Notes: generated by a model from the letters alone, not told the origin. A DNA stretch of 64,000 nucleotides from Komagataeibacter xylinus (GCF_031081985.1 NZ_JARWSK010000004.1:186001-250000); one strand, 5' to 3'; positions 18,176-27,961 are shown, counted from the first letter of the stretch. Program-made: numbers and translations.

Positions 18176-19562
18176 CGAGCTGTTCCGCACCGCCACCTTC
18201 CGCCTCACGCTGGCGGTCGTGGCGGCGATGATCGGCTCGGCGGCGTTGCAGTTCTTTTTTGGCTACAGCCAGGCCAGCGTGTTCGAGGCCAAACGCTCTG
18301 ACCTGCTCCTGCTGCGCGAGGCGGGCATCCTGCAGCGTGAAACGCCTGCAGCGCTCGAGCAGCAGGTGCGCGACCGCGCCACCGATGACCTGCGCATCAT
18401 CATGAACGCCACCACCCTGTTCGATGCCGGGCAGCATTATATCGTGGGCGACCTGCATAGCTGGCCCACGGGGCTTGTGGCCGACGGGCGCGTGCATGTC
18501 GTGGCCCCCGAGGCCACGGGGGGCAGTTCGGCCACCGTGCTGCGCATGGTGGCCGTGGGCGTGCCCGGCGGGCGCTACCTTGTACTGGGGCGCAGCCGGC
18601 AGATGCGCACCGAACTGCGGCTGATGATGCGGCATTCCATGCTGGTCTCGATCGTGCCGACCGTGCTGTTCGCGCTCATTACCGGCATCATCCTCAGCCA
18701 CCGCGCGCTCTCGCGCGTCAAGGTCATGCATGAGGCGATCGACCGCATCATGGAGGGCGACCTGCACGAGCGCCTGCCCGCAGGACGGCAGAATGACGAC
18801 CTTCAGCGCCTTGCGGGCAGCGTCAACCGCATGCTCGACCGCCTTGAGCAACTGCTTGATGAAATACGCGACGTGGGCAACGACATCGCCCACGACCTGC
18901 GCACGCCGCTCGCCCGCGTGCGCGCCCGCCTTGACCGCGCGCTCAATGCCGATCATTCGGCAGAGGCGCTGCGCAATGTCATTTCCCGCACCATTGATGA
19001 CCTTGACCAGTCCTTTGCCATCATTACCGCGCTGCTGCGCATAGGCGAGATCGAGAACGGGCGCAGGCGGGCCGGATTCGGCACGGTGGACCTCGATGCG
19101 CTGGTGGCCGATATCGTCGATCTGTATGAACCCATAGCTGAAACCAAGGGTATCATCCTCGCCTGTGCCGCCCGTGAGGTGCCGATCACGGTGCAGGGCG
19201 ACCGTGACCTCCTGATCGAGGTGCTGGCCAACCTGGTGGACAACGCCATCAAATTCACCCCCGGCGGCGGCCGGGTTGAAATTCATACCGCCATGGATGG
19301 GGAGTGCGCCCTGCTGCAGGTGAGCGATACGGGCATCGGCATTCCGGCAGCCGAGCGCAAGGCGGTGACGGGGCGCTTCTACCGCTCGGACAAGAGCCGC
19401 CACATTCCCGGATCCGGTCTGGGGCTGAGCCTGGTCTCGGCCATCGTGGCGCTGCACCATGCGCGGCTCGACATCACGCCCACGCGCGTGCACGAGCGGC
19501 TGCCGGGTGTCACCATGAACATAATTTTTCCGCCTTTTTGTGTGGTGCAGGCCGGAAACTAA
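18165..19562 (+). CDS. Sensor histidine kinase
   Basis: A 465-residue membrane kinase from a GTG that lies inside the end of the regulator gene. An N-terminal helix (about 13-33) and a second (about 162-184) flank a periplasmic sensor domain of roughly 125 residues that I do not recognise. HAMP follows, then the dimerisation/phosphoacceptor helix with His243 (DIAHDLRTPLARV). The ATP-binding domain has the N box LVDNAIKFTPGGG, G1 DTGIGIP and G2 GSGLGLSLV. It should phosphorylate the neighbouring OmpR-type regulator. The signal is unknown; position suggests membrane stress or an efflux substrate. Confidence 0.92.
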   Translation: MFRNELFRTATFRLTLAVVAAMIGSAALQFFFGYSQASVFEAKRSDLLLLREAGILQRETPAALEQQVRDRATDDLRIIMNATTLFDAGQHYIVGDLHSWPTGLVADGRVHVVAPEATGGSSATVLRMVAVGVPGGRYLVLGRSRQMRTELRLMMRHSMLVSIVPTVLFALITGIILSHRALSRVKVMHEAIDRIMEGDLHERLPAGRQNDDLQRLAGSVNRMLDRLEQLLDEIRDVGNDIAHDLRTPLARVRARLDRALNADHSAEALRNVISRTIDDLDQSFAIITALLRIGEIENGRRRAGFGTVDLDALVADIVDLYEPIAETKGIILACAAREVPITVQGDRDLLIEVLANLVDNAIKFTPGGGRVEIHTAMDGECALLQVSDTGIGIPAAERKAVTGRFYRSDKSRHIPGSGLGLSLVSAIVALHHARLDITPTRVHERLPGVTMNIIFPPFCVVQAGN

Positions 19563-19721
19563 ATTGAAATTTCATTTGCCACCTGACGCACCCCCATTAA
19601 CACCGAATGGACAGACGGGGAGACGAGAGATGCAAGAACACCACCTGTCCCGGCCCGGAGCGCCGCGCGCGCGCTCCGTGGGGCCGGGCCTGCCGACAGG
19701 GCAGGGGGCAACAGGCCGCGC

Positions 19722-22700
19722 ATGAACGGTATTGTCGTTACCGCGCTCAAGCGGCCCTATACTTTTGTTGTCCTGTCCATTCTCATCGTCGTGTTCGGTG
19801 TCCGTGGCCTGCTCCGCACGCCAACCGATGTCTTCCCCAGCATCAACATTCCCGTGGTCGCGATCTGCTGGACCTATACCGGCCTCATGCCCGAGGACAT
19901 GTCCGGCCGCGTGGTCTATTATTACGAGCGCGCCCTGACCTCCACGGTCAATAATATCGAACATATCGAGAGCCAGTCCTATTACGGGCGTGGCATCGTC
20001 AAGGTGTTCTTCCAGCCCGGCACCAATACCGCCGTGGCGCAGACGCAGATCACCGCCGTCTCCCAGACCGTCATCAAGCAGATGCCCGCGGGCATGACGC
20101 CGCCGCTGGTGCTGACCTACAATGCCTCGTCCGTACCGGTGCTGACGTTGCAGGTCTCATCGGATTCCATGACCGCGTCGCAGATCTACGACATGTCCTC
20201 CAACCTGATCCGGCCTGCGCTGGTCTCGGTGGCAGGTGCTGCCATCCCCAACCCCTATGGTGGCCAGCCGGGCAACATCATGGTCGATCTCGACCAGAAC
20301 AAGCTGCTCGCGCACGGGCTTTCGGCCACCGATATCGGCAATGCGCTGAGCAAGCAGAACATCGTGCTGCCAGCAGGCGACCAGCAGATCGGCGCGTTTG
20401 ACTGGATGGTGCAGACCAACGCCTCGCCTGAGGAGATCGACAGCTTCAACAACATGCCCATCAAGCAGGAGGGGAACTCCGTCGTCTACCTGCGCGATGT
20501 GGCGTGGGTGCACGCGGGCGGCCCGCCCCAGACCAACATGGTGCTGGTCAAGGGGCACCAGGCGGTGCTGATCGTGATCATGAAGAGCGGCGACGCCTCG
20601 ACGCTGTCGGTGGTGAGCGGGATCAAGGCGCTGCTGCCCTCCATCGTGCGCACGCTGCCGCCGGGCGTTGACATTACCGTGCTGGGCGATGCCTCGACCT
20701 TCGTGAAGGAGGCGGTGCGCGACGTGGTGCAGGAAATGGGCACCGCAGCATTGCTGACCAGCCTTGTCGTGCTCCTGTTCCTCGGCTCGTGGCGATCGAC
20801 CGTGATCATCGCCACCTCCATTCCGCTGGCCATGCTGTGCTCGGTGGTGGGGCTGGGGGCTGCGGGCCAGACCATCAACGTCATGACGCTTGGCGGCCTT
20901 GCGCTCGCGGTGGGTATTCTGGTCGATGATGCGACGGTGATGATCGAGAACATCGACGCGCATCTGGAAATGGAGAAGGATCTGGAAACGGCCATCATTG
21001 ACGCCGCCAACCAGATCGTCATTCCCACCTTCGTCTCGACATTGTGCATCTGTATCGTGTGGATGCCGCTGTTCCAGCTCACGGGTGTTGCGGGCTGGCT
21101 GTTCATGCCCATGGCCGAAGCCATCATCTTCGCCATGATCGCCTCGTTCATCCTGTCGCGCACGCTGGTGCCGACCATGGCCAAATACATGCTCGCAGCG
21201 CAGGTCGCAGCCCACGCCAAGGCCAAGGCGGAGGGCGGCCACCATGAGCCGACCAACATCTTCGGCCGCTTCCAGCAGGGGTTCGAGCGGCGTTTCGTCA
21301 CCTTCCGCAACCGCTACAAGGCACTGCTCGAGCACCTGCTGCTCATCCGCGGGCGTTTCGTGCCGATCTTTGGCATCGGGGCGTTCGCCTCGCTGGGCCT
21401 GCTGCTGTTTGCCGGGCAGGACTTCTTCCCCGAGATCAATTCCAACGCGCTGGCCATTCACATGCGCGCGCCCATGGGCACCAAGATCGCGGAAGCGGGC
21501 AAGATCGCCATGCTGGTCAATGGCGAGATCGAACGCCTGCTGCCCGGCCAGGTCGAGGGTATTGTCAATAACTGCGGCCTGCCGTTCAGCCCGCTCAACC
21601 AGGCCTTCATCCCCACGCCCACCGTCGGCGCGCAGGACTGCGACCTGACCGTGACGCTGAAGGACGAGGAAGCGCCGGTGGCGAAGTTCCGCGGCATCCT
21701 GCGCAAGGGGCTGGCCGAGAAATTCCCTGGCACCGACATCACCTTCATGCCTGCCGACCTGACCGCCAAGATCCTGAATTTCGGGCTGCCCGCGCCGCTC
21801 GACGTGCAGGTATCGGGGCGCAACCTGTATAACAATTTCGATTTTGCCGAGAAGCTGGCCGAGAAGCTGCGCCATGTCACCGGCATTGCCGACGTGTCGG
21901 TGCAGGAGCCGCTCAACACGCCCACGCTGCGCGTCAATGCGCGCCGCACCTACGCGCTGGGCACCGGACTTACGGAAGCTGACGTGGCCAATAACGCGCT
22001 CGCCGTGCTGTCGGGCAGCGGGCAGGTGGCGCCGACCTACTGGCTCGACCCCAAGACCGGGGTGTCGCATCTGGTCGATATCCAGACGCCGCTGCAGTTC
22101 CTGCAAACCATGAACGATCTCGAGACCATTCCCATCGACAAGGGCGATGGCAACCCGTCCGACAAGGCGCCCCAGATCCTTGGCGGCCTGAGCGAGATCG
22201 TGCAGACCGGCACGCCGGGCGAGGTGTCGCACTACAACATCATGCCCGTGTTCAACATCTATGCCTCGAACGAGGGGCTGGACCTTGGCGCGGTCTCGCG
22301 TGAGGTCGAGCGCGTGGTGGACGAGACCCGCAAGGAACTGCCGCAGGGCTCGAGCCTGACCATCTACGGCCAGGCCTCGACCATGAACGGGGCCTATACC
22401 CAGTTGATCGGCGGCCTCGCGATGTCGATCCTGCTAGTGTACCTGATCATTGTCGTCAACTTCCAGTCATGGCTTGACCCGTTCATCATCATCACGGCCC
22501 TGCCGGGCGCGCTTGGTGGCATTGCCTGGGCGCTGTTCCTCACGCACACAGCGCTGTCGGTTCCGGCGCTGACGGGGGCGATCATGTGCATGGGCACGGC
22601 CACGGCCAACTCCATCCTTGTCGTGTCATTCGCGCGTGAGCGGATGGATTTGCATGGCGATGCGGTCAAGGCTGCGATCGAGGCGGGCTATGAGCGTATC

Positions 22701-22910
22701 CGCCCGGTGCTGATGACGGCTTCGGCCATGATCATCGGCATGCTGCCCATGTCGCTGAGCAATTCACAGAATGCGCCGCTCGGGCGTGCGGTGATGGGGG
22801 GGCTGCTGGTGGCCACCTGCGCCACGCTGTTGTTCGTGCCGTGCGTGTTTGCGCTGATCCATTCCAGAAAGTCCAAGAAAGCCGCCGCAGGCGAAGGAGA
22901 GCACGCATGA
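19722..22910 (+). CDS. RND efflux pump, inner-membrane permease (HAE1 type)
   Basis: A 1062-residue RND permease with 12 helices and two large periplasmic loops, exporting small molecules using the proton gradient. Helix 4 keeps the paired aspartates Asp402-Asp403 (GILVDDATVMIEN). In helix 10 the position of AcrB Lys940 is Ala962 (GTATANSILVVSF), so the canonical proton-relay lysine is absent. I believe this TATAN form defines a recognised HAE1 subgroup. The order pump-adaptor-channel and the ATGA overlap with the adaptor gene indicate one operon. It lies 159 bp after the kinase gene. Substrate is not predictable. Confidence 0.93.
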   Translation: MNGIVVTALKRPYTFVVLSILIVVFGVRGLLRTPTDVFPSINIPVVAICWTYTGLMPEDMSGRVVYYYERALTSTVNNIEHIESQSYYGRGIVKVFFQPGTNTAVAQTQITAVSQTVIKQMPAGMTPPLVLTYNASSVPVLTLQVSSDSMTASQIYDMSSNLIRPALVSVAGAAIPNPYGGQPGNIMVDLDQNKLLAHGLSATDIGNALSKQNIVLPAGDQQIGAFDWMVQTNASPEEIDSFNNMPIKQEGNSVVYLRDVAWVHAGGPPQTNMVLVKGHQAVLIVIMKSGDASTLSVVSGIKALLPSIVRTLPPGVDITVLGDASTFVKEAVRDVVQEMGTAALLTSLVVLLFLGSWRSTVIIATSIPLAMLCSVVGLGAAGQTINVMTLGGLALAVGILVDDATVMIENIDAHLEMEKDLETAIIDAANQIVIPTFVSTLCICIVWMPLFQLTGVAGWLFMPMAEAIIFAMIASFILSRTLVPTMAKYMLAAQVAAHAKAKAEGGHHEPTNIFGRFQQGFERRFVTFRNRYKALLEHLLLIRGRFVPIFGIGAFASLGLLLFAGQDFFPEINSNALAIHMRAPMGTKIAEAGKIAMLVNGEIERLLPGQVEGIVNNCGLPFSPLNQAFIPTPTVGAQDCDLTVTLKDEEAPVAKFRGILRKGLAEKFPGTDITFMPADLTAKILNFGLPAPLDVQVSGRNLYNNFDFAEKLAEKLRHVTGIADVSVQEPLNTPTLRVNARRTYALGTGLTEADVANNALAVLSGSGQVAPTYWLDPKTGVSHLVDIQTPLQFLQTMNDLETIPIDKGDGNPSDKAPQILGGLSEIVQTGTPGEVSHYNIMPVFNIYASNEGLDLGAVSREVERVVDETRKELPQGSSLTIYGQASTMNGAYTQLIGGLAMSILLVYLIIVVNFQSWLDPFIIITALPGALGGIAWALFLTHTALSVPALTGAIMCMGTATANSILVVSFARERMDLHGDAVKAAIEAGYERIRPVLMTASAMIIGMLPMSLSNSQNAPLGRAVMGGLLVATCATLLFVPCVFALIHSRKSKKAAAGEGEHA

Positions 22911-24193
22911 CCGCCTCAGGGGAAAACCAGACGCCGCGCATGTCCAGGCGTGGGCGGCTGTACGTGACCCTTGGCGGGGTTGTGGTGGCTGCCATTGTTG
23001 CCGGGGGCATTCTCGAGCGGCGCATCCATGTCTCCAACCTCAGGGATGCGGCGCAGGATGCCGCCATCCCGCGTGTGCAGGTCATCACGGCTGAAAAAGG
23101 CCCCACCACCCGCACGCTCGACCTGCCGGGCAACATCTCGGCATGGTACCAGGCGCCGATCTATGCGCAGGTCTCGGGCTATGTGCAGATGTGGTACAAG
23201 GATATCGGCGCCAAGGTGAAGGCAGGCGAGATCCTGGCCACCATCGACACGCCGGGCCTTGATGCGCAGTACGCAGCTTCAAAAGCCAATTTTGACGTGG
23301 CGATGGCGCGCTACCGCCTGGCCCAGATCACGGCCAAGCGCTGGCGCGCGCTGCAGGGCACGCAGGCCGTCTCTCAGCAGGAGGTGGACGTGCAGGCCGC
23401 CGATGCCGAGGCCCGGCAGGCCGAGGTCGAGGCCGCCCGCCACGAGGTCTCGCGCTATGCGGCGCTGATCGGCTTCAAGCAGCTTGTCGCCCCGTTTGAT
23501 GGCGTGGTCACCACCCGCCTGGCCGACGTAGGCGACTACGTGAACGCGGGCGGCGGCGATGTCTCCTCACGCGGCACGGCCACCGAACTGTTCAGCGTGG
23601 CCGATGTGCACCGCATGCGCGTGTTCGTGTCCGTGCCGCAGGATTATGCCGACATCATCAGCCCCAAGCTCGAGGGTGACGTGTCGGTGCCGCAATATCC
23701 GGGCCGGGTGTTCAAGGCCAAGTTCCTTGCCACCGCCAAGGCGTTCAACGCGGGCACCCGCACCGTGACCACGGAACTGGTGGTCGATAACGACAAGCGC
23801 GAACTGTGGCCTGATTCTTACGCCAATGTACACTTTGTCGCACCCGGTGACCCCGATATCCTGATAGTGCCTGAAGGCGCGCTCGTATTCCGCGCGCAGG
23901 GCATGCAGGTGGCGATCGTGGACAAGGACGACCGCATCCGCCTGCGCAACGTAACGGTGGGGACGAACCTGGGTACCAAAGTGCAGATTCTTGCAGGCAT
24001 CGGCCCGCAGGACCGGATTGTGAACAACCCTTCGGCAGGGCTGCTCGAAGGCCAGAAGGTCTATCTGGTTGGCTCGACGCCCGGCTATAACGATGCTGGC
24101 GCGTCGGCATCACCAGCCGTGGGCAAGGGAGATGACGTGCGCGCCATGCCAGCAGGAGACAGCAGCGCAAGCGACGCGGGAGTGCGCCAATGA
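22907..24193 (+). CDS. RND efflux periplasmic adaptor (membrane fusion protein)
   Basis: A 428-residue adaptor with one N-terminal membrane helix (about 19-37). It has the lipoyl-type halves (YAQVSGYVQMWYKDIGAKVK; APFDGVVTTRLADVGDYV) flanking an alpha-helical hairpin of about residues 130-185 rich in Ala, Gln and Glu. A beta-barrel and membrane-proximal domain follow. It links the RND pump to the outer-membrane channel. The ATG overlaps the permease stop (ATGA) and its own stop overlaps the next start the same way, so translation of the three is coupled. The C-terminus has a low-complexity Ala/Ser/Asp tail. Confidence 0.92.
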   Translation: MTASGENQTPRMSRRGRLYVTLGGVVVAAIVAGGILERRIHVSNLRDAAQDAAIPRVQVITAEKGPTTRTLDLPGNISAWYQAPIYAQVSGYVQMWYKDIGAKVKAGEILATIDTPGLDAQYAASKANFDVAMARYRLAQITAKRWRALQGTQAVSQQEVDVQAADAEARQAEVEAARHEVSRYAALIGFKQLVAPFDGVVTTRLADVGDYVNAGGGDVSSRGTATELFSVADVHRMRVFVSVPQDYADIISPKLEGDVSVPQYPGRVFKAKFLATAKAFNAGTRTVTTELVVDNDKRELWPDSYANVHFVAPGDPDILIVPEGALVFRAQGMQVAIVDKDDRIRLRNVTVGTNLGTKVQILAGIGPQDRIVNNPSAGLLEGQKVYLVGSTPGYNDAGASASPAVGKGDDVRAMPAGDSSASDAGVRQ

Positions 24194-25818
24194 GTGCGGC
24201 GCCGCATAGCCGGTCACGCCAGGTCCTGTCCCGTCGCATGCTGTCCCTGGCCGGATGCGCCGCCCTTGCGGGCAGCCTGGCCGGGTGCGTGGACCTGGCG
24301 CCCAAATATCGCCACCAGCATTATCTCCTGCCTGATAACTGGAAGGGCGACAGCCTGATGCAGTACGGCACGCCGCAGGATGGCGCGCCGCGCGGGGACT
24401 GGTGGGCCGTTTTCAACGACTCCACCCTCGATGACCTCGAGGACCGTGCCAGCCGCATGAACCCCAACCTGCAGGCGGATGCGGAAACCTTCACCCAGGC
24501 GCGTGACATCGCCGCCGAGGCGCAGTCCAACCTCTATCCGCAGATAGCGGGCAGCACCGGGGCCTCGAACAACCAGGCCTCCTCCCACAGGCTGTGGCGT
24601 GGTGCGGGTTCGACGGGGCCGATCTACATGTCATCCGAGCAGTACAGCGCCACGGCGCGGTGGGAGCCGGATTTCTGGTCGGCCATCCGTAACCGCAGGC
24701 GGGTGCAGCAGCGCCTGGCGCAGGCGGCAGCGGCGGATTTCGCCGTGGCCCGGCTGAGCATCCAGTCCGAGCTGGCCAATGACTACATGCAGCTACGCGG
24801 CATGGACGCGCAGCACGCCGTCTATCTCGACTCGATCCGCTACTACCAGACCGCCGTGCAGATCACGAAGATGCGGCAGGCGGGCGCGATCGCGGCAGGC
24901 ATCGACGTGGCCCGCGCGCAGACCCAGCTTGCCTCGACCCAGGCGGCAGATACCGACCTGCAGGCCCATCGCGCGGTGATGGAGCATGCCATCGCCATCC
25001 TGTGCAACGTGGCGCCGTCCAGCTTCCATATCGCGCCGCGTGCGCAGATCAGCTTCCCCAAGGTGAAGATACCGGCGGGCCTGCCCTCCACCCTGCTGGA
25101 GCGGCGGCCCGACATTGCCAGCGCCGAGCGGCACATGGCGGCAGCCAACCGGGCCATCGGCATCTCGCGTGCGGCGTTCTACCCGCATGTGACCTTCAGC
25201 GCGATGGCCGGTTTCATGGATAACGGCTTCACGCTCGATAAGATCGCCAACGGCATGTACAATTATGCCGCCCAGGCGGTGCTGCCGCTGTTCCAGGGCG
25301 GCCTGCGGCGCGCGGAACTGCAACGCAACTGGTCGCAGTACCGCCAGTCGGAGGACCAGTACCGCGCCACCGTGCTCGATGCCTTCAAGGACGTGGAAGA
25401 CGGGCTGAGCATGACGCATGACCTCAATATCGAGGCCGGTCAGCAGGCCGAGGCCGTGCAGGCCTCCATGCGCACGCAGAACATGACCATGCAGCTCTAT
25501 ACCGGCGGCCTGACCAACTACCTCGACGTGGTGGTGGCGCAGGTGGCCGCCCTTCAGGCCCGCATTGCCGAGGTGCAGGTCGAGACCCGCTACATGCAGG
25601 CGCAGGTGGAGCTCATCCGCTCGCTTGGTGGTGGCTGGAGCACGGCCGAACTGCCCAATAACAAACAGATCCGCCCGTTTGACGTGATGCAGTACAACCA
25701 TCTGCGCATGCCAAAAGCCGTCAATGGCGTGAATGTTGATAATGGTCCCGAGTCCTTTGACCTGTCCGGCAGTGGATTCCATGACAAAGACTTGACAGGC
25801 ACCCCAAAACAGCGGTAG
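24190..25818 (+). CDS. NodT-type outer-membrane efflux lipoprotein
   Basis: A 542-residue outer-membrane factor of the TolC/NodT family. The lipobox LAGC puts the acylated cysteine at residue 33, followed by [12 protein letters not shown], a usual NodT opening. Two repeats of long helices follow, with the conserved [19 protein letters not shown] between them and [11 protein letters not shown] later. It should form the trimeric exit duct for the pump encoded upstream. The start overlaps the adaptor stop (ATGA). Its final codons contain a candidate promoter for rplK, so the 3' end has a double role. Confidence 0.92.
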   Translation: MSAAPHSRSRQVLSRRMLSLAGCAALAGSLAGCVDLAPKYRHQHYLLPDNWKGDSLMQYGTPQDGAPRGDWWAVFNDSTLDDLEDRASRMNPNLQADAETFTQARDIAAEAQSNLYPQIAGSTGASNNQASSHRLWRGAGSTGPIYMSSEQYSATARWEPDFWSAIRNRRRVQQRLAQAAAADFAVARLSIQSELANDYMQLRGMDAQHAVYLDSIRYYQTAVQITKMRQAGAIAAGIDVARAQTQLASTQAADTDLQAHRAVMEHAIAILCNVAPSSFHIAPRAQISFPKVKIPAGLPSTLLERRPDIASAERHMAAANRAIGISRAAFYPHVTFSAMAGFMDNGFTLDKIANGMYNYAAQAVLPLFQGGLRRAELQRNWSQYRQSEDQYRATVLDAFKDVEDGLSMTHDLNIEAGQQAEAVQASMRTQNMTMQLYTGGLTNYLDVVVAQVAALQARIAEVQVETRYMQAQVELIRSLGGGWSTAELPNNKQIRPFDVMQYNHLRMPKAVNGVNVDNGPESFDLSGSGFHDKDLTGTPKQR

Positions 25819-25821
25819 GTG
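25792..25821 (+). promoter_or_regulatory. Candidate rplK promoter
   Basis: TTGACA (25792-25797), an 18-base spacer and TAGGTG (25816-25821) lie 104 bp before the rplK ATG, overlapping the end of the efflux-channel gene. The -35 box is perfect; the -10 box is weak but resembles the one before rpsL (TAGGTA). Sequence match only. Confidence 0.4.
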
Positions 25822-25924
25822 CGCGCCTCTTATCGGAACGCGGGAGGTCGCCCGCCCTGCCCATGCGGGCAGGCGGGTGGCCACCAGAACCGCGGTCCGG
25901 GTGAAACAGTCAGGAGCCCCGGAT

Positions 25925-26359
25925 ATGGCCAAAAAAATCGTTGGCTACATCAAGCTGCAAATCCCCGCCGGCAAGGCGAATCCGTCACCGCCGGTTGGTC
26001 CGGCACTCGGTCAGCGCGGCCTGAACATCATGCAGTTCTGCAAGGAGTTCAACGCCAAGACGCAGGGCCTCGAGCCCGGCATGCCGATCCCGGTCGTGAT
26101 TACCGCCTATGCCGACCGTACGTTCAGCTTCATTACCAAGACCCCGCCGAACACCTACTTCCTGATGAAGGCTGCCAAGGTCTCCAAGGGCAGCTCGACT
26201 GTAGGCAAGGCCGCGAGCGTTGGTAAGGTGACCATTGCGCAGCTGCGCGAGATTGCCGAGACGAAGCAGAAAGACATGAACGCCAACGATATCGACGGCG
26301 CCGTGCGCATGCTGGCAGGTTCTGCCCGCTCCATGGGCCTCGACGTGGTGGAGGGCTGA
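25925..26359 (+). CDS. rplK: 50S ribosomal protein L11
   Basis: A 144-residue L11 beginning [20 protein letters not shown]. It carries the proline-rich loop ([19 protein letters not shown]) and the C-terminal rRNA-binding domain with [19 protein letters not shown]11 forms the GTPase-associated stalk base with 23S rRNA and is the classic thiopeptide and RelA-activation site. The ATG at 25925 is the family start. It normally follows secE-nusG; here the gene before it is an efflux channel. Confidence 0.98.
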   Translation: MAKKIVGYIKLQIPAGKANPSPPVGPALGQRGLNIMQFCKEFNAKTQGLEPGMPIPVVITAYADRTFSFITKTPPNTYFLMKAAKVSKGSSTVGKAASVGKVTIAQLREIAETKQKDMNANDIDGAVRMLAGSARSMGLDVVEG

Positions 26360-26364
26360 TACCA

Positions 26365-27060
26365 ATGGCAAAGAACAAGCGTCTGACCGCAGCCCGCGCC
26401 GCAGTCGATTCCAGCAAGCAGTATGGCCTTGATGAGGCGATCACGCTGGTCAAGAACAACGCCAAGGCGAAGTTCGACGAGACGGTCGAGATCTCCATGA
26501 ACCTCGGCATCGACCCGCGTCATGCCGACCAGATGGTCCGTGGCCTGCTGTCCCTGCCCAACGGCACGGGCAAGACCCTGCGCGTTGGCGTGTTCGCCCG
26601 CGGCCCCAAGGCCGAGGAAGCGAAGGCCGCCGGTGCCGACGTGGTTGGCGCCGAAGACCTGGCCGAGAAGGTGCAGGCTGGCGAGATCGAGTTCGACCGC
26701 TGCATCGCCACGCCGGACATGATGGCGCTGGTGGGCCGTCTGGGCAAGATCCTCGGCCCGCGTGGCCTGATGCCCAACCCCAAGCTGGGCACCGTGACCA
26801 TGGACGTGAAGGGCGCGGTTTCCGCCGCCAAGTCCGGCCAGGTTGAATACCGCGCTGAAAAGGCCGGTATCGTGCACGCTGGCGTTGGCAAGGCTTCGTT
26901 TGACGAATCCAAGCTGGCCGAGAACATCCGCGCGTTCGTGGATGCCGTGCAGAAGGCCCGCCCCACGGGTGCCAAGGGCACATACGTGAAGAAGATCGCC
27001 CTGTCCTCCACCATGGGGCCGGGTGTTACGGTTGACGTCGCCGCCTTCGCGGCGGGCTGA
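26365..27060 (+). CDS. rplA: 50S ribosomal protein L1
   Basis: A 231-residue L1, 5 bp after rplK. The family core is clear: [50 protein letters not shown] and a C-terminal [12 protein letters not shown]1 binds the mobile stalk of 23S rRNA at the E site. In E. coli it also represses its own L11-L1 message by binding the leader; a comparable control here is possible but not visible. Confidence 0.98.
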   Translation: MAKNKRLTAARAAVDSSKQYGLDEAITLVKNNAKAKFDETVEISMNLGIDPRHADQMVRGLLSLPNGTGKTLRVGVFARGPKAEEAKAAGADVVGAEDLAEKVQAGEIEFDRCIATPDMMALVGRLGKILGPRGLMPNPKLGTVTMDVKGAVSAAKSGQVEYRAEKAGIVHAGVGKASFDESKLAENIRAFVDAVQKARPTGAKGTYVKKIALSSTMGPGVTVDVAAFAAG

Positions 27061-27096
27061 TCAGCCAGAGAATGACCCTTTCCCGCTAAGGGGGAG

Positions 27097-27322
27097 GGGA
27101 CAGGGGCTGGCGGTTTTGCCGCCAGTTTCCGAACCTGTCCATGACCGGATGTGGCGCAAGCCTTGATGGCCCCGAAAGGGCCGCAGCCGGAAGACGGGGA
27201 TTGCCGGATCGGGGCGAAAGCCCACACTGGTTGTTCCGTTAAAAGGACAGGCGAACCGGGATGCACCGGCTTGTCGGCGCATCCCCAGGGTAAACCCTAC
27301 CTGCTGGCCCAGGCTGGCAGGT
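27097..27322 (+). promoter_or_regulatory. Structured leader of the rplJ-rplL operon (L10-leader-like)
   Basis: The 279-bp gap between rplA and rplJ is packed with hairpins. GGACAGG (27097-27103) with CCTGTCC (27133-27139) encloses CTGGCGG/CCGCCAG. GGGATGC (27258-27264) pairs with GCATCCC (27279-27285). AGGGT/ACCCT spans 27287-27298. ACCTGCTGG/CTGGCAGGT-type pairing spans 27299-27322 and ends just before the ribosome-binding site. In many bacteria L10(L12)4 binds such a leader to repress its own translation, so the placement fits. A terminator function for the first hairpin is also possible. Confidence 0.55.
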
Positions 27323-27339
27323 GATGATGGAGACGGGAT

Positions 27340-27858
27340 TTGGACCGTACGGAGAAGCGGGAGTTTGTTGCCTCCCTCGCAGCCGTGTTCGCTGAAACGT
27401 CCATGGTCATTGTCACCCGTAATGACGGGCTGAGCGTGGCTGATGTGACGGACCTTCGGCGTCGCGTGCGTGCGGCTGGAGCTACACACAAGGTCGCGAA
27501 GAACCGGCTGGCCTCTCTCGCCCTGGCAGGGACCCAGTTCGAAGGCATCAAGCCGCTGCTTAAGGGGCCGACCGCGTTGTCGTGGGCGGATGAACCGGTA
27601 GCCGTGGCGAAGGTGCTCGTCGAGTTCGCCAAAACCAATGACAAGCTTGTTCTGCTCGGTGGATCGCTTGGTGCTCAGACGCTCAACGTCGAAAGCATCA
27701 AGGCTCTGGCCGAACTGCCGTCGCTTGACGTTCTGCGCGCGCAGCTGGTGGGGCTCATCTCCACCCCCGCTACGCGGATCGCAGGCGTGCTGCAGGCGCC
27801 GGCCGGACAGCTTGCACGGGTTTTTGGTGCCTATGCCAAGACGGGCGAAGCCGCCTGA
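27340..27858 (+). CDS. rplJ: 50S ribosomal protein L10
   Basis: A 172-residue L10 that anchors L7/L12 dimers to the ribosome. It starts with a TTG at 27340 (read as MDRTEKREFVASL), with GGAG 7 bases upstream. The position matches the usual N-terminus of alphaproteobacterial L10, and no ATG or GTG alternative fits. Family segments are VTDLRRRVRAAGATHKVAKN and LKGPTALSWADEP. The C-terminal helix that carries L12 dimers is long, as in alphaproteobacteria. The structured leader directly before it suggests translational feedback. Confidence 0.97.
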   Translation: MDRTEKREFVASLAAVFAETSMVIVTRNDGLSVADVTDLRRRVRAAGATHKVAKNRLASLALAGTQFEGIKPLLKGPTALSWADEPVAVAKVLVEFAKTNDKLVLLGGSLGAQTLNVESIKALAELPSLDVLRAQLVGLISTPATRIAGVLQAPAGQLARVFGAYAKTGEAA

Positions 27859-27961
27859 GACCCCATGGCCCGGCCCGCCGGGCTATCAACAAAACGGCAT
27901 TTTCCCTAAAAAACGGGATTGTGTCGTGCCAACCAGTGTATAAATTAGGAAGACCAATACC

